A stretch of DNA of 64,000 bases from Thraustochytrium sp. TN22 (lineage: Eukaryota; Sar; Bigyra; Thraustochytrida; Thraustochytriidae): the NCBI GenBank assembly GCA_013306675.1, contig JABLUY010000108.1:1-64000 (forward strand), written 5' to 3'. Position numbers and translations under genes: made by a program. This document shows, piece after piece, positions 39,864-48,970 of the stretch (position 1 is its first letter; each line of letters opens with the position of its first letter). Below the pieces are notes generated by a model, which was given only the letters and a program-made list of their open reading frames with translations, did not search any database and was not told the DNA's origin.

Positions 39864-42059
39864 TCAGTCGTCGCTGGAGTCGTCGTCGTCGTCGTCAGCC
39901 TCGGGCGCGTCGTCGTCGTCGTCGGGCACGATGACGGCGTCGTCGTCAGGCGATGAGGGGTCGTCAGCCTCGATAAGGGAGTAGTCGATGTTGTCCTGGG
40001 CAACCTGGATGCCATCGAGGTGGTTGTTGATCTCCTTGGCGGTGTCCCAGTCGGGAAAGGTCTCATCGATGAGGACGGTCATGTCCGGGCGCGTGAAGAA
40101 CTCCATGGAGGAGATAGGGTGGTCCTTCATACGGCGCCAAAGCATCTCCTCGGCGAGCTGAGCGGCGTTCTCGGACAGGGCATTCTGGAGCTTGGCCTTC
40201 CAGGTAGGCCGAAAGGAGCTGCCGCCCATGTTGACGAAGCAGTGTGCGCCGGTGCCGACGGCGATGAGCCAGAGCTTGCGGTTCTCGTCGAGCAAGAAGT
40301 CAAAGCAGGTCTCCTGTACAACGGCAGCGGAGCGCGGGAGCGAGTTGGCGCGGTCCACGGTCTCCTCGTCCGTCGAGGTGGCCGGGTCGTCGAGGCCGGC
40401 GCGCTGACGGCGCAAAATGGCGTAGAGGGCATAGATCATGCGAGCCTTCATGTTGGGGCGCAGCACCTTGGTGACGTAGTGCGGGTCGAAGCCGTTCTCG
40501 GTGAGGTAGCCCTGGAGCGCGTTGTAGGACATGTAGAGCTCGCTTGCGCGCAAGGGCTTCTTCTTGGTGGCGGACTTTTGCTCGCTGGTGATGTGCGCGG
40601 CCTTCTTGTAGTCGGAGTCATGGCGCGAGAAGGGCTGGTACTTGATAATGGAGCGCAGGATAGCGCCATCGGAGTAGTAGACGAGCATAGGCTTGTCAGA
40701 GAGGATGACGGCGTAGGTGCGGATGATGAACTTGCGCTCGTCGATGAGCATGGGGTTGTTGATGTAGAGCTGGACGACAGCGCGGTTCTTGGTCTCCTTG
40801 CGCAGCTGCTTGACGCTCTTCTCGGACTTTTCAAGCATCTCGTAGATGCCGTCGGCGCTCTTCATGTAGTTTTGGCCGGACTTGGTGACCTTGCGCACGT
40901 AGGCCATGCCGAAGTCGGTCATGGTCTCGTTGGTGCAGTGCTCCTTGAGCTTGGCGCGCTCCTCGAGCCGGTAGAGGCGCCAGGTGAGCGGGTAGAAGTC
41001 AGGCTTGAGTTTGCACTCGGGTAGTTTGTCCGCGTACTCCTGCAGGTGGCTGTACTGATCGGCCTTGGTGACGGGCAGGAAGATGGGGCAGAAGGAGATG
41101 CGCATCTCGTCCGTCTTGAAGGACGTCGGGCACTTGGACTCGTCGCCCATGATGAGGGGCGTGCGCTTGCTGGATTTGGTGGACTGCTTGTAGCCGAGCG
41201 ACTTGAGCGCGCGCTCCATGTCGTTTTTGCGCTGCACGTGCGCGTAGGTGGCATCGCTGCGCAGCTCCTGCACGAACTTGGCAAAGTCCGGGTCCGGCTC
41301 GCGCAGCGTGAAGACGTCCTTGCGCGTAAGCCCGTTCGCCGTGGCATGCTGCTCGCCGTCCTCGTCCTCATCGTCGGTCGACTCGCCGTCCTCGCTGGCC
41401 TCCTCGGCGGCGCGCTCGGCCTCCTCGATCTTCTTCTGCACCTGCTCGCCACGCTCTTCGGCGAGCGCAAAAAAGTCCACCAGCTCCTTGGCGCCGTGGA
41501 TCTTCTCGCCGCCGGCGTTGAGCACCGCGGCGCCCATGTCGTAGCCGCCCAGACTCATGTCCATGCGGTCGACCTGGTGCTTGGCGATGTTCTTGGCGAT
41601 GCGCAGCTTGATTCTGGTGTCCATCGCCTCCACCTCCTCGCGAAGGTGCACGAGCGGCGGCGGCCCGTCCTCGCCGTCCTTGACGGGCTCCATGGGCAGC
41701 AGCTCGCCGCCATCCAGGATGTGCTGGATGCGGTCGCGCTCGAACTCCAAGTGCGGCTTGTTCACCGCGCCGGCGCGCACGAGCAGCAGGTCCGTCTTGG
41801 CCGTGTCGCTCTCGAGCGTTGCCACCTCATTGTTGCGGTACTTGCGCTTCGCCTCGCTCATCGCCTTGTTCACCACCGGCTGCGACGGCACGAAGAAGCT
41901 CTCCTTGTACAGCTTCTCCTGCGCCACGGACGCGTCCAGGAACGCCAGGCACACCAGCGAGACCACCACCATGAACACGCGGTTCAGGCAGATGTTCTCG
42001 CCCTGCATCTGCCGCTTCGCGTGCTTGTCGTCCCCGTCCACCTCGCCGGACCGTGCCAT
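39864..42059 (-). CDS. TTL-like domain protein with N-terminal signal anchor
   Basis: The protein has 731 residues. Residues 23-46 (ICLNRVFMVVVSLVCLAFLD) form a single uncleaved-looking membrane anchor, which would place the bulk in the secretory lumen. A charged helical part follows. The C-terminal half has tubulin-tyrosine-ligase-family strands: VVQLYINNPMLIDERKFIIR, TYAVILSDKPMLVYYSDG, then CFDFLLDENRKLWLIAV. Where active members have a Gly-rich ATP loop and a metal-binding Leu-Glu-Val-Asn, this protein reads KSADGIY and LIAVGTG. The Glu and Asn therefore appear to be absent and catalysis is doubtful. The tail (about 695-731) is almost all Asp/Glu. Known TTLL enzymes modify cytosolic tubulin. 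A lumenal, possibly inactive TTL-like protein would do something else. The ATG is at 42059. Confidence 0.8.
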   Translation of the reverse strand: MARSGEVDGDDKHAKRQMQGENICLNRVFMVVVSLVCLAFLDASVAQEKLYKESFFVPSQPVVNKAMSEAKRKYRNNEVATLESDTAKTDLLLVRAGAVNKPHLEFERDRIQHILDGGELLPMEPVKDGEDGPPPLVHLREEVEAMDTRIKLRIAKNIAKHQVDRMDMSLGGYDMGAAVLNAGGEKIHGAKELVDFFALAEERGEQVQKKIEEAERAAEEASEDGESTDDEDEDGEQHATANGLTRKDVFTLREPDPDFAKFVQELRSDATYAHVQRKNDMERALKSLGYKQSTKSSKRTPLIMGDESKCPTSFKTDEMRISFCPIFLPVTKADQYSHLQEYADKLPECKLKPDFYPLTWRLYRLEERAKLKEHCTNETMTDFGMAYVRKVTKSGQNYMKSADGIYEMLEKSEKSVKQLRKETKNRAVVQLYINNPMLIDERKFIIRTYAVILSDKPMLVYYSDGAILRSIIKYQPFSRHDSDYKKAAHITSEQKSATKKKPLRASELYMSYNALQGYLTENGFDPHYVTKVLRPNMKARMIYALYAILRRQRAGLDDPATSTDEETVDRANSLPRSAAVVQETCFDFLLDENRKLWLIAVGTGAHCFVNMGGSSFRPTWKAKLQNALSENAAQLAEEMLWRRMKDHPISSMEFFTRPDMTVLIDETFPDWDTAKEINNHLDGIQVAQDNIDYSLIEADDPSSPDDDAVIVPDDDDDAPEADDDDDDSSDD

Positions 42060-42193
42060 CGTGCTGCGAGCCCTCGCCGTTGCGCGCCGCCCGACCGGCC
42101 CGCTGCGACGACGACGAGGAGGAGGAGGAGGAGGCCGCCGCCCGCCGCGCCAGCCCTGGTCGCCGCGCAGCGCCGCCCCGCCGCCGCCGCCGC

Positions 42194-42224
<31 letters not shown>

Positions 42225-43119
42225 GCCGCGGGCTCAGTCTGGGTCTGCGCCGCGCCGTCCATGCTCGACGGCTCCATGCGCCTTTGCGCCCGAAACAGCC
42301 GCAAAACCGGGGGATGGGCGCGCGCTGTCCCCTTGCGTCAAGTTGCGAGGGAGGCGGCGAGCAAGCATGGCAGGCGGGAGCTTTGTGTCAGAGTCGGGGT
42401 GCGCAGGTCAGAGAGTTGAAGGGATTGGGCGGGACCGAGCGGAGAATGCAGAGCGGGTCGGAAGGCGAAGCGCCTGCTGCTGACTTGCGATGCTGGGACG
42501 CGCCGCATCGTATCGCATTTTAATGCCTTGACTACTGGCCAGTGCCACGGCGATGGAAGAAGCTCCACGGCACGATGGCGCTGCTCTGCATGACTCTCAA
42601 CAGTGGAGCGCTGCAAGCACCCACCTGCCAGCCTGAGAAGCCGCCGCTGTGTCGCTGGCACTGCACTTACAGTAGCTAGTGCCACTACACTATCCAGTGC
42701 CACTGCATTGCCACTGACTGCCACTGCCAATCTGATGTGAATGCCGGGCGCCGCGGCACTGCCAGTGCTGGTGCCAGTGCAGTGCACAGCCGCCGTTGGT
42801 CGGTCCTGACTGCGATTCGACGATTTCCGGCCGGGGCCCGGCGGCCTGGCAGCGTGGCCCGGCGGCCTGGCAGCGTGGCCAGCTTGCTGCAGGCACTGCA
42901 GGCCCGGCCCGCCGATTCCGCCCCTCGAACGTACTATCCCAAGCGAGAATCAAGTTCTCTCCGTCGCTGCGCAATCAGGCCAGCAGCCTGACGAAATAGG
43001 CTCGCGGCCCGGGCCCCGTCGCTGTCGCTGCCGAGGCAGAGCGAGCAAACCGAGCGAGCAAACATACTTCCCTCCCTGCCTGCCTGCCTGCCAGCCTCGC
43101 CAGCCGAGGTCGGCGCAGG
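42060..43119. other. Divergent spacer with several simple repeats
   Basis: It contains (GGA)n and (GCC)n tracts (42115-42235), a CAGTGCCACTG-rich zone (42640-42790), a perfect tandem pair of a 21-bp unit near 42836-42878, and a GCCTGCCTGCC run (43076-43095) just before the next ATG. Promoters of two divergent genes should be here. No gene was recognised. Confidence 0.5.
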
Positions 43120-44541
43120 ATGCGCGCGCGGGCGACGGCCGTGGGCGTGGCGTGCGCGGCGGCGCTGGTGGGCATGCCGAGGCACGGCCGGGCGGCGCTG
43201 TGGGCGGCGCTGGGCCTGCTGACGGACTACGTGGCGGTGCGCACCACGTGGCTCGGGTACGAGCCGACGGTCTTCGGGCGGCGCGTCCCGGTGGGCTCGT
43301 TCCTGGCGGCGCTCTTCCTGACGGAGCTGCCCGTGTGGTTCGTGCCGGCCGTCAAGAGCGTGTTCGCGGCGCTGGCGCTGCTCAGCGGGGCGCGCGACCA
43401 GGCGTGGGCGCCGTACGTTGCGGCCGTGAGCGCCGCCGCGAGCGCCGTGCACGCTCTGCTGTACGTCAGCGCTGCGTACGAGGCCAAGCGCGTGGCGAAC
43501 CTGGCGGTGGCGCTCTTCAGCGAGGGCGGCGCGCTGGGGCCGCAGGACGGACCGCAGCCGTGGGACAGCCCCATGCGTTTGATCATCTCGTACTGCCTGC
43601 ACCCGCAAAGGCCGTACACGGACTACGGCTTGGATGTCGTAGAGAACGTGAGCTACGCGACGGAGGCCGAGGCGAGCGAGGCGGGCGAGCACGCGCCGCA
43701 CCTGACGCTCAACATCTACCGGTCCACGACGCGCAGCGCAGACGCGCCGCTGCGGCCCGTCTTTGTGTACATACATGGCGGCGCGTGGCAAAAGGGGCTC
43801 GGCAGCAAGGCCGACCGTGTGCCGGTGGTGTACCACATGGCCCAGCTCGGTTGGGTGGGCGTCTCCATCGACTACCGGCTCTGGCCCGACGCGCTGTGGC
43901 CCACATATATCATCGATTGCAAGCGCGCGATCCGCTTCATCAAGGCGGAGATCTCCAAGTACGGCGGCGACCCGGAACGCATCGTGGTCTCTGGCGGCAG
44001 CGCGGGTGGCCACCTCGCCAGCCTGCTGGCGCTAACGGGCGACCCTGGCCATACCGTTCCGGAGTGGCAGCCGGGTTTTGAGGACACGGACACGAGCGTC
44101 CAGGCGTGTGTGCCCTTTTACCCGGCGTGTGACACGGTCATTACGCTCCTGGAAACCGAGGAGCACTGGTGGTCCAAGTACACGGGCAAGCCGTTTGACC
44201 TGGCTGCGCACAGTCACTCTTCCCCAGTGCACCACGCCATGAGCCTGAGCGAGCGCGTCCGCACGGGTGAAGCGGACCACACGCTGTGCCCGTTCCTCGT
44301 CCTTCAGGGCGAGTGTGACAGTCTCACGCCGGCGCCCGTCATTCAAAAGTTTTACCGGGAGCTGCGCAAACACCCTCGCAAGCGCTGGTTGTGCGAGTAT
44401 GTCGAGTTCCCAAACGCACACCACAGCTTTGACGTACTCAGCAGCCCACGCGCATACTACGCGTGTGGTATTGTCGCGCGCTTTTGCGCGGAGGTCTTTG
44501 CTGCAGAGCCTGATGAGGGCGTGAGCGCGTCGTCCGAGTGA
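43120..44541 (+). CDS. Isoprenylcysteine methylesterase-like alpha/beta hydrolase
   Basis: The product is 473 residues. The first 130 hold several hydrophobic segments (probable membrane helices). The hydrolase domain follows with the oxyanion motif YIHGGAWQKG (about 216-225), nucleophile GGSAGGH (Ser near 293), acid GECDSLTP (about 396) and catalytic His in AHHSFD (about 432). The membrane-bound N-terminus plus HGG/GxSxG arrangement is that of ICME/ICMEL proteins, which remove the methyl ester from prenylated-protein cysteines at the ER or Golgi. A related carboxylesterase or arylacetamide deacetylase-like role is the alternative. The ATG at 43120 directly follows the CCTG repeat leader. Confidence 0.85.
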   Translation: MRARATAVGVACAAALVGMPRHGRAALWAALGLLTDYVAVRTTWLGYEPTVFGRRVPVGSFLAALFLTELPVWFVPAVKSVFAALALLSGARDQAWAPYVAAVSAAASAVHALLYVSAAYEAKRVANLAVALFSEGGALGPQDGPQPWDSPMRLIISYCLHPQRPYTDYGLDVVENVSYATEAEASEAGEHAPHLTLNIYRSTTRSADAPLRPVFVYIHGGAWQKGLGSKADRVPVVYHMAQLGWVGVSIDYRLWPDALWPTYIIDCKRAIRFIKAEISKYGGDPERIVVSGGSAGGHLASLLALTGDPGHTVPEWQPGFEDTDTSVQACVPFYPACDTVITLLETEEHWWSKYTGKPFDLAAHSHSSPVHHAMSLSERVRTGEADHTLCPFLVLQGECDSLTPAPVIQKFYRELRKHPRKRWLCEYVEFPNAHHSFDVLSSPRAYYACGIVARFCAEVFAAEPDEGVSASSE

Positions 44542-44544
44542 GGC

Positions 44545-44978
44545 TCCTGAGCGACATCTTCGCGAGCGACACCTTTGCGAGCAAGGTGTCGCTCGCTAGC
44601 GAGCGACCCCTTTGCGAGCGACGCCTTAGCGAGCGACACCTTTGCAAGCAGGTGTCGCTCGCTAACACCTTTGCAAGCAAGGTGTCGCTCGCTAACACCT
44701 TTGCAAGCAAGGTGTCGCTCGCTAACACCTTTGCAAGCAAGGTGTCGCTCGCTAACACCTTTGCAAGCAAGGTGTCGCTCGCTAACACCTTTGCAAGCAA
44801 GGTGTCGCTCGCTAACACCTTTGCAAGCAAGGTGTCGCTCGCTAACACCTTTGCAAGCAAGGTGTCGCTCGCTAACACCTTTGCAAGCAAGGTGTCGCTC
44901 GCTAACACCTTTGCAAGCAAGGTGTCGCTCGCTAACACCTTTGCAAGCAAGGTGTCGCTCGCTAACACCTTGCAAGTA
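44545..44978. repeat. 30-bp minisatellite, ten perfect units plus flanking variants
   Basis: Ten exact 30-bp units occupy 44651-44950, followed by a partial unit to 44976 and preceded by diverged copies from about 44545. Each unit contains GGTGT...ACACC, a short inverted repeat with a 9-base loop. The unit length is a multiple of three, so long frames cross it on both strands, but these are not genes. It sits in the convergent gap between the ICME-like gene and IFT27. Confidence 0.95.
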
Positions 44979-45081
44979 GTTTTGCTCGCTTCGCTTTTCT
45001 TGCATTCCGCACCGCATGGCATTGAATTGTATGTCGCATCCCACTGTCGTTTCCTCATCAGTTCAAGCAAGTTGAGATTTC

Positions 45082-45957
45082 TTACACGGCGTCGCGAATG
45101 CGCGCCACGGTCTCGAGGTACTTTTGCGTGTAGGCATCGGCGATAAACTGGAAAATCTCCTTGACGCCGGCGTTGCGCAGTGCCGAGGCCTCAAAGAAGG
45201 TGAGCCCGTTGTCTCGCGCAAAAGTCTCGCCCTCCTCGCGGGAGACCTCAATGCGGCCCTTCTCGCGCAGGTCAGCCTTGTTGGCGACCAGGATGCCGGG
45301 CATGGGGCGGCCGCTGTTCTCGCTGCGCACAGAGGCGAGCCACTTGCTGCAGGACAGAAAGGACTTGCGACTACTCGCGTCGTACACGTACACGGCGACG
45401 GACGCGTTGCTCCAGTACTGACCGCCCAGCTCGCGCTGGTTGAAGACAGACTGGCCACCGGTGTCATACAGGTACATCTCCACGACGGTGTCCTCCTGAT
45501 TCTGCACCTGCATCTCCTGGACCGAGAAGTCCACGCCGAGCGTCTGCGGATCGACCGAGCGCGAACAGGAAGGAGTTAGTGTCTGCTCTCGCTGACCAAG
45601 GAAACGACGTCCTGCACCTGGACTCGACTACTCACCATCAGGTACGACTTGGGGAAGTTCTGGCCGCCGTTCTGGAAAACCTGGCACAGGCTGGTCTTGC
45701 CCACGTGCGGGCCGCCGACAACAAGCACCTTGCATCGCAGCACGCGCTGCGTCCCGCCCGCGTCAGCCGTTCTCCTTCTCTCTGTCGTGCCCCGCCCGTC
45801 TCTCACGCACCTTTTGCCTGTGCGACGACTTCATGCTGCGCAGCGCACTGCCCTGCTGCAGCACCTGGGACGAGGGCCCGGGCCCATGGCCGAGCTGCGC
45901 CGGGTCGTCCAAGCCCGCCAGCTCGTCCTCGTCACCGAAGGTCTTTGCCTCCTCCAT
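45082..45957 (-). CDS. IFT27: Intraflagellar transport small GTPase IFT27 (RABL4), three exons
   Basis: Exons are 45957-45811, 45746-45636 and 45543-45082. Introns of 64 and 92 bp are GT-AG and phase 0. The product is 239 residues. The P-loop GGPHVGKTS and following SLCQVFQNGGQNFPKSYLM read straight into TLGVDFSVQEM across the second junction, matching the switch I region of IFT27. Then come YDTGGQSVFNQ (DxxG), VYDASSRKSFLSCSKWL, VANKADL (NKxD) and EASAL. IFT27 is a Rab-like subunit of the IFT-B train that links cargo export to the BBSome, so the organism should be flagellated. Known proteins are about 185 residues; this one has an extra acidic 50-residue N-terminus (MEEAKTFGDEDELAG). DTGGQ replaces the Rab DTAGQ. 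Confidence 0.92.
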
Positions 45958-46880
45958 GGGAATACGTGCGCGTCGCGCCGCGCCGCCCGCTCTGCCTCCG
46001 CCTCGCTTGGCTCTGCCTGGCGGCGCCCCGCTCCCGCGCGCGGCCTCCAAGTCGTACGCGCCAGCCTGAGACCCGGGCCTCGCTCCTCCATGCCGTTACG
46101 GTGCCTCGACCCTGACAAAACCTAGATCAGGCTAGCTAGCTAGCCTGCGCATTCGATGCCGGCGATGACGGCGGCTGCGCGCGTGCGCTGCGCTGCGTGT
46201 AGCGTTGCTGTCCTGCCCGAGACGGAAGAGAAGGCAAGCCTCCGATTGCCTTGCCTCCAAGTCGAGGCGTCGTGGACGGTCGCGGAGCTGCGCGGAGCTT
46301 TCATTTCACCCGTGCTCAGCAAAACCATGGCAAGCCAAGCTTTGGCGTCGCGCCGAGGTGGGTGACGTGCCACGCCAGCCTTGCCAGCCCGCTGCGTGAG
46401 AGCCTGCGAGGCGTCGATGAGACCTCTCATTCATCCCGCCTGAGCCTGATGAGCCTGAGCTGAGCAGCGGACTGCTCTGCGGCTGAGCAGGCTCGCAGGG
46501 TCCGGGTCCGTCTCGCGCCTCTGGTCTGCGCCAAGTGGGAGGAATCCTGGCTGGCGGCGCTGCGCCCGAGGCTCCGAGCGGTGCTGGTGTTGGTGTGGCC
46601 TGCCTTTGCAGCCTTGGCCTTGGCCTTGGCTTGGCCTTGGCCTTGGTTGGTGTTGGGTGCCTTGCAGTACCTTGCCTTGCGTGCCCGTTCCGGCCATCAG
46701 GCATGTGGACCGCCACCTAGCTGGAGCAAACCTCAGACAGACTCGCGGCGCTGCCAGACTCGGACCCGGACGCGGCCAGGCAGCAGAGCAGCGTCGCTCG
46801 CGCCCACCCGCCCGCTCGCAGCGGCAGACGCAGACGCAGACGCAGACGCAGAGGTAGACGCAGACGCAGGGCTCGGCAGG
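45958..46880. promoter_or_regulatory. Divergent region between IFT27 and nitronate monooxygenase genes
   Basis: It contains a 20-bp perfect palindrome at 46128-46147, GGCCTT-type repeats (46600-46660) and a (GACGCA)n run (46826-46870) ending 10 bp before the next ATG. No gene was recognised. Confidence 0.55.
46128..46147. other. 20-bp CTAG-rich perfect palindrome
   Basis: CAGGCTAGCTAGCTAGCCTG, about 170 bp upstream of the IFT27 start codon. It belongs to the recurrent CTAG-type spacer motifs. Confidence 0.85.
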
Positions 46881-47888
46881 ATGGTGCTGCGCACGAAGCT
46901 GACGGAGAAGCTGGGCATCGAGGCACCCATCATCGCGGGCGGCATGCACCACGTGAGCTACGCGGAGCTGGCTGCGGCGGTGTCGAACGCGGGTGCGCTG
47001 GGCGTCATCACGGCGCTGTCGCAGCCTTCGCCCGAAGCGCTGCGCGCGGAGATCAGACGGTGCAGGACGATGACGTCCAAGCCGTTCGCAGTGAACCTGG
47101 CCATCCTGCCCATGCTCATCCCAGCGGACTACGACGCGTACGTGAAGGTGATCTGCGAGGAGAAGGTCGCGGCCATCGAGATCTCGGGCGGGTCGCCGCG
47201 CAAGTATATGCCGCAGCTGCGCGAAGCCGGCGTGACGGTGATCCACAAGTCGGCCACCATCAAGCATGCACTCAAGTCGCAGGCCGACGGCGTGGACTTC
47301 ATCGAGATCGCCGGCTTTGAGAGCGCCATCGCCGGCCGCAGCGCCTCGGATGACGTCACCACCTGGGTCCTGCTGGCCAAGGCGCTGGAGACGCTCGACA
47401 CGCCCGTGATTGTGTCTGGCGCCTCGGCCGTCGGCCGCCAGCTCGCGGCGGCGCTAACCATGGGCGCGGCCGGAATCACCATGGGCACGCGCTTCTTGGC
47501 CACCAAGGAGTGCCCGGTGCACGAGAACGTGAAGCGCTTTGTGGCGGACCCCAAGAACGATGAGTTTGCCACCACGCTCGTGCTGCGCTCGCTCAGCAAC
47601 GGCACGCGCGTGGCCAAGAACGACGTCTCGCGCGAGATTCTGCGGCTCGAGGCCACAGCCAAGGAGAATACCGACCGCAGCGACATCTTCAAGCTCGCCT
47701 CAGGCAAGTCCGCCAAGAACATGTTCCACGAGTCGGGCGACCCGAACAGTGCCATGTGGAGCCTTGGCATGAGCGTTGGGCTCATCAACGACATTCCCAC
47801 CTGCAAGGAGTTGGTGGACCGCATGGTTGCGCAGGCCGAGGAGCGCCTGCGCAGCGCGAGTGCCATGGTTGAGCCGGCGCGCCTCTGA
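46881..47888 (+). CDS. Nitronate monooxygenase / 2-nitropropane dioxygenase-like flavoprotein
   Basis: The 335-residue product has the TIM-barrel FMN enzyme pattern of the family: APIIAGGMHHVSYAELAAAVSNAGALGVI at the N-terminus, KPFAVNLAI, VDFIEIAGFESAIAGR, TPVIVSGASAVGRQLAAAL and GAAGITMGTRFLAT (the phosphate-binding end of the FMN site). The family oxidises nitronates using FMN and oxygen, detoxifying compounds such as propionate-3-nitronate. The HH in GGMHH replaces the usual P.xG.xxx lead-in. The ATG at 46881 is the first in frame; the upstream open frame is the Asp-Ala coding hexamer repeat. The C-terminus shows the extra helical region common in eukaryote members. Confidence 0.88.
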   Translation: MVLRTKLTEKLGIEAPIIAGGMHHVSYAELAAAVSNAGALGVITALSQPSPEALRAEIRRCRTMTSKPFAVNLAILPMLIPADYDAYVKVICEEKVAAIEISGGSPRKYMPQLREAGVTVIHKSATIKHALKSQADGVDFIEIAGFESAIAGRSASDDVTTWVLLAKALETLDTPVIVSGASAVGRQLAAALTMGAAGITMGTRFLATKECPVHENVKRFVADPKNDEFATTLVLRSLSNGTRVAKNDVSREILRLEATAKENTDRSDIFKLASGKSAKNMFHESGDPNSAMWSLGMSVGLINDIPTCKELVDRMVAQAEERLRSASAMVEPARL

Positions 47889-48130
47889 CGAGAGGATTGA
47901 GACGTCAGGCGCGCGCAAGTAGTGAAGTAGAAAGAGTTATGTGTGAAATGGTATTCGTAGCAAGTAGGAAAAGTCATCGATGGGCCATGGGTCCAGCGGT
48001 GGTTGAAAGGGGGGGTAAGAAGAGAGCATGCATGTCCCGATTGCGGAGGGAAAGGAGCAGAGTCAGGGCCAGAGCATACAGCCCCTTGCGTGGGTGCCTG
48101 CGTGCCTGCTTGCATGCCTGCTCGTGCTCC
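47889..48130. other. Convergent spacer
   Basis: The 3' regions of two converging genes, moderately AT-rich. No gene was seen. Confidence 0.5.
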
Positions 48131-48970
48131 TTACTTGGGCTTGAGGCCCTTGAGAGCACCGGCCAGATCAGCAACGAAGGCCTGCGAAGGCATGTCGCTG
48201 GCCTTGACGGAGCGACGGATGGAGTTGACGACCTCGCGGGTCTTTTGGATGTAGAGGCCGTCCATCTGGTTGCGGACGTCGATCTCCATCTCCTCGATCA
48301 TGGAGCCGATGTTGACGACATGGTCGTCCTCGGACTTGATCTTGATGGTCTTGGGCTTGGCCTGGCGCGTGAGCGAGCCAGAGAGCGTGACGTCGCCGGC
48401 CTCGCCCTTGTCCGTGATCATGGCCAGCATGACGGTGGTGGTGAGGTGGTACTCAAATGCGCCCTTGCCGGGCTTGGCGCCGGCCTGCGGGATCACGTCC
48501 ACGACGTGGATTGAGTCCCAGGAGCCCTGCGAGACCTTGCGCTGCGGCTCGATGACCTCCTTCTTGATGAGGAAGCAGCCGGCGAAGGCGCCCGGGTCCT
48601 CCTGGTCCCACAGGTACGCGCTGCTCACTCCGCCCTCGTAGTACAGCTGCCGGTACGAGTCGAAGACCGCGTTGCACTTTTCCTCCAGCACGCGCAGCGA
48701 CTTGGACGGCTTGAAGCCGTCCGGCAGCTCCGGCGAGTACGTGTTGCTCCAGGGGCTACGGTAAGAGTCCGCGTCGCGGTTGTAGTCGCTCAGCAGGTAC
48801 TGCTTCCCGTTCATCGGGTCCTTGGCGGTCTGCAGCGGCTGGTCCACACGCTGCAGCAGTTCGTCCGTCATCTCCGGCACCAGGTTCACGAGCCCCGACA
48901 GGTTGAGCTCGATCCTCGTGGGCGGCATGCGCCGCATGATGTTGAGCGCCGCGTTCATCTCCTGGTCCAT
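48131..48970 (-). CDS. CAPZB: F-actin capping protein subunit beta
   Basis: At 279 residues it has the normal family length. Conserved blocks are ALNIMRRMPPTRIELNLSGL at the start, YLLSDYNRDADSYRSPWSN, the YYEGGVSSAYLWDQ patch and SIHVVDV. With the alpha subunit it forms the heterodimer that caps barbed ends of actin filaments, in cortical actin and within dynactin or WASH complexes. The C-terminal tentacle (VNSIRRSVKASDMPSQAFVA) is present. Single exon; the ATG at 48970 is preceded within 20 bp by a long (CTCG)n run. Confidence 0.96.
   Translation of the reverse strand: MDQEMNAALNIMRRMPPTRIELNLSGLVNLVPEMTDELLQRVDQPLQTAKDPMNGKQYLLSDYNRDADSYRSPWSNTYSPELPDGFKPSKSLRVLEEKCNAVFDSYRQLYYEGGVSSAYLWDQEDPGAFAGCFLIKKEVIEPQRKVSQGSWDSIHVVDVIPQAGAKPGKGAFEYHLTTTVMLAMITDKGEAGDVTLSGSLTRQAKPKTIKIKSEDDHVVNIGSMIEEMEIDVRNQMDGLYIQKTREVVNSIRRSVKASDMPSQAFVADLAGALKGLKPK

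Noticed and set aside
44545-44978. CRISPR array
   Set aside because: The 30-bp units are directly adjacent with no spacers, and the DNA is eukaryotic.
44457-45146. Long frames on both strands reading repeated ERHLACKGVS or NTFASKVSLA units
   Set aside because: They are translations of the 30-bp minisatellite, whose unit length is a multiple of three; no start context or unique protein sequence supports them.
46581-46880. N-terminal extension of the nitronate monooxygenase
   Set aside because: It has no ATG in the upstream frame; the sequence is a hexamer repeat coding Asp-Ala, and the family begins just after the ATG at 46881.
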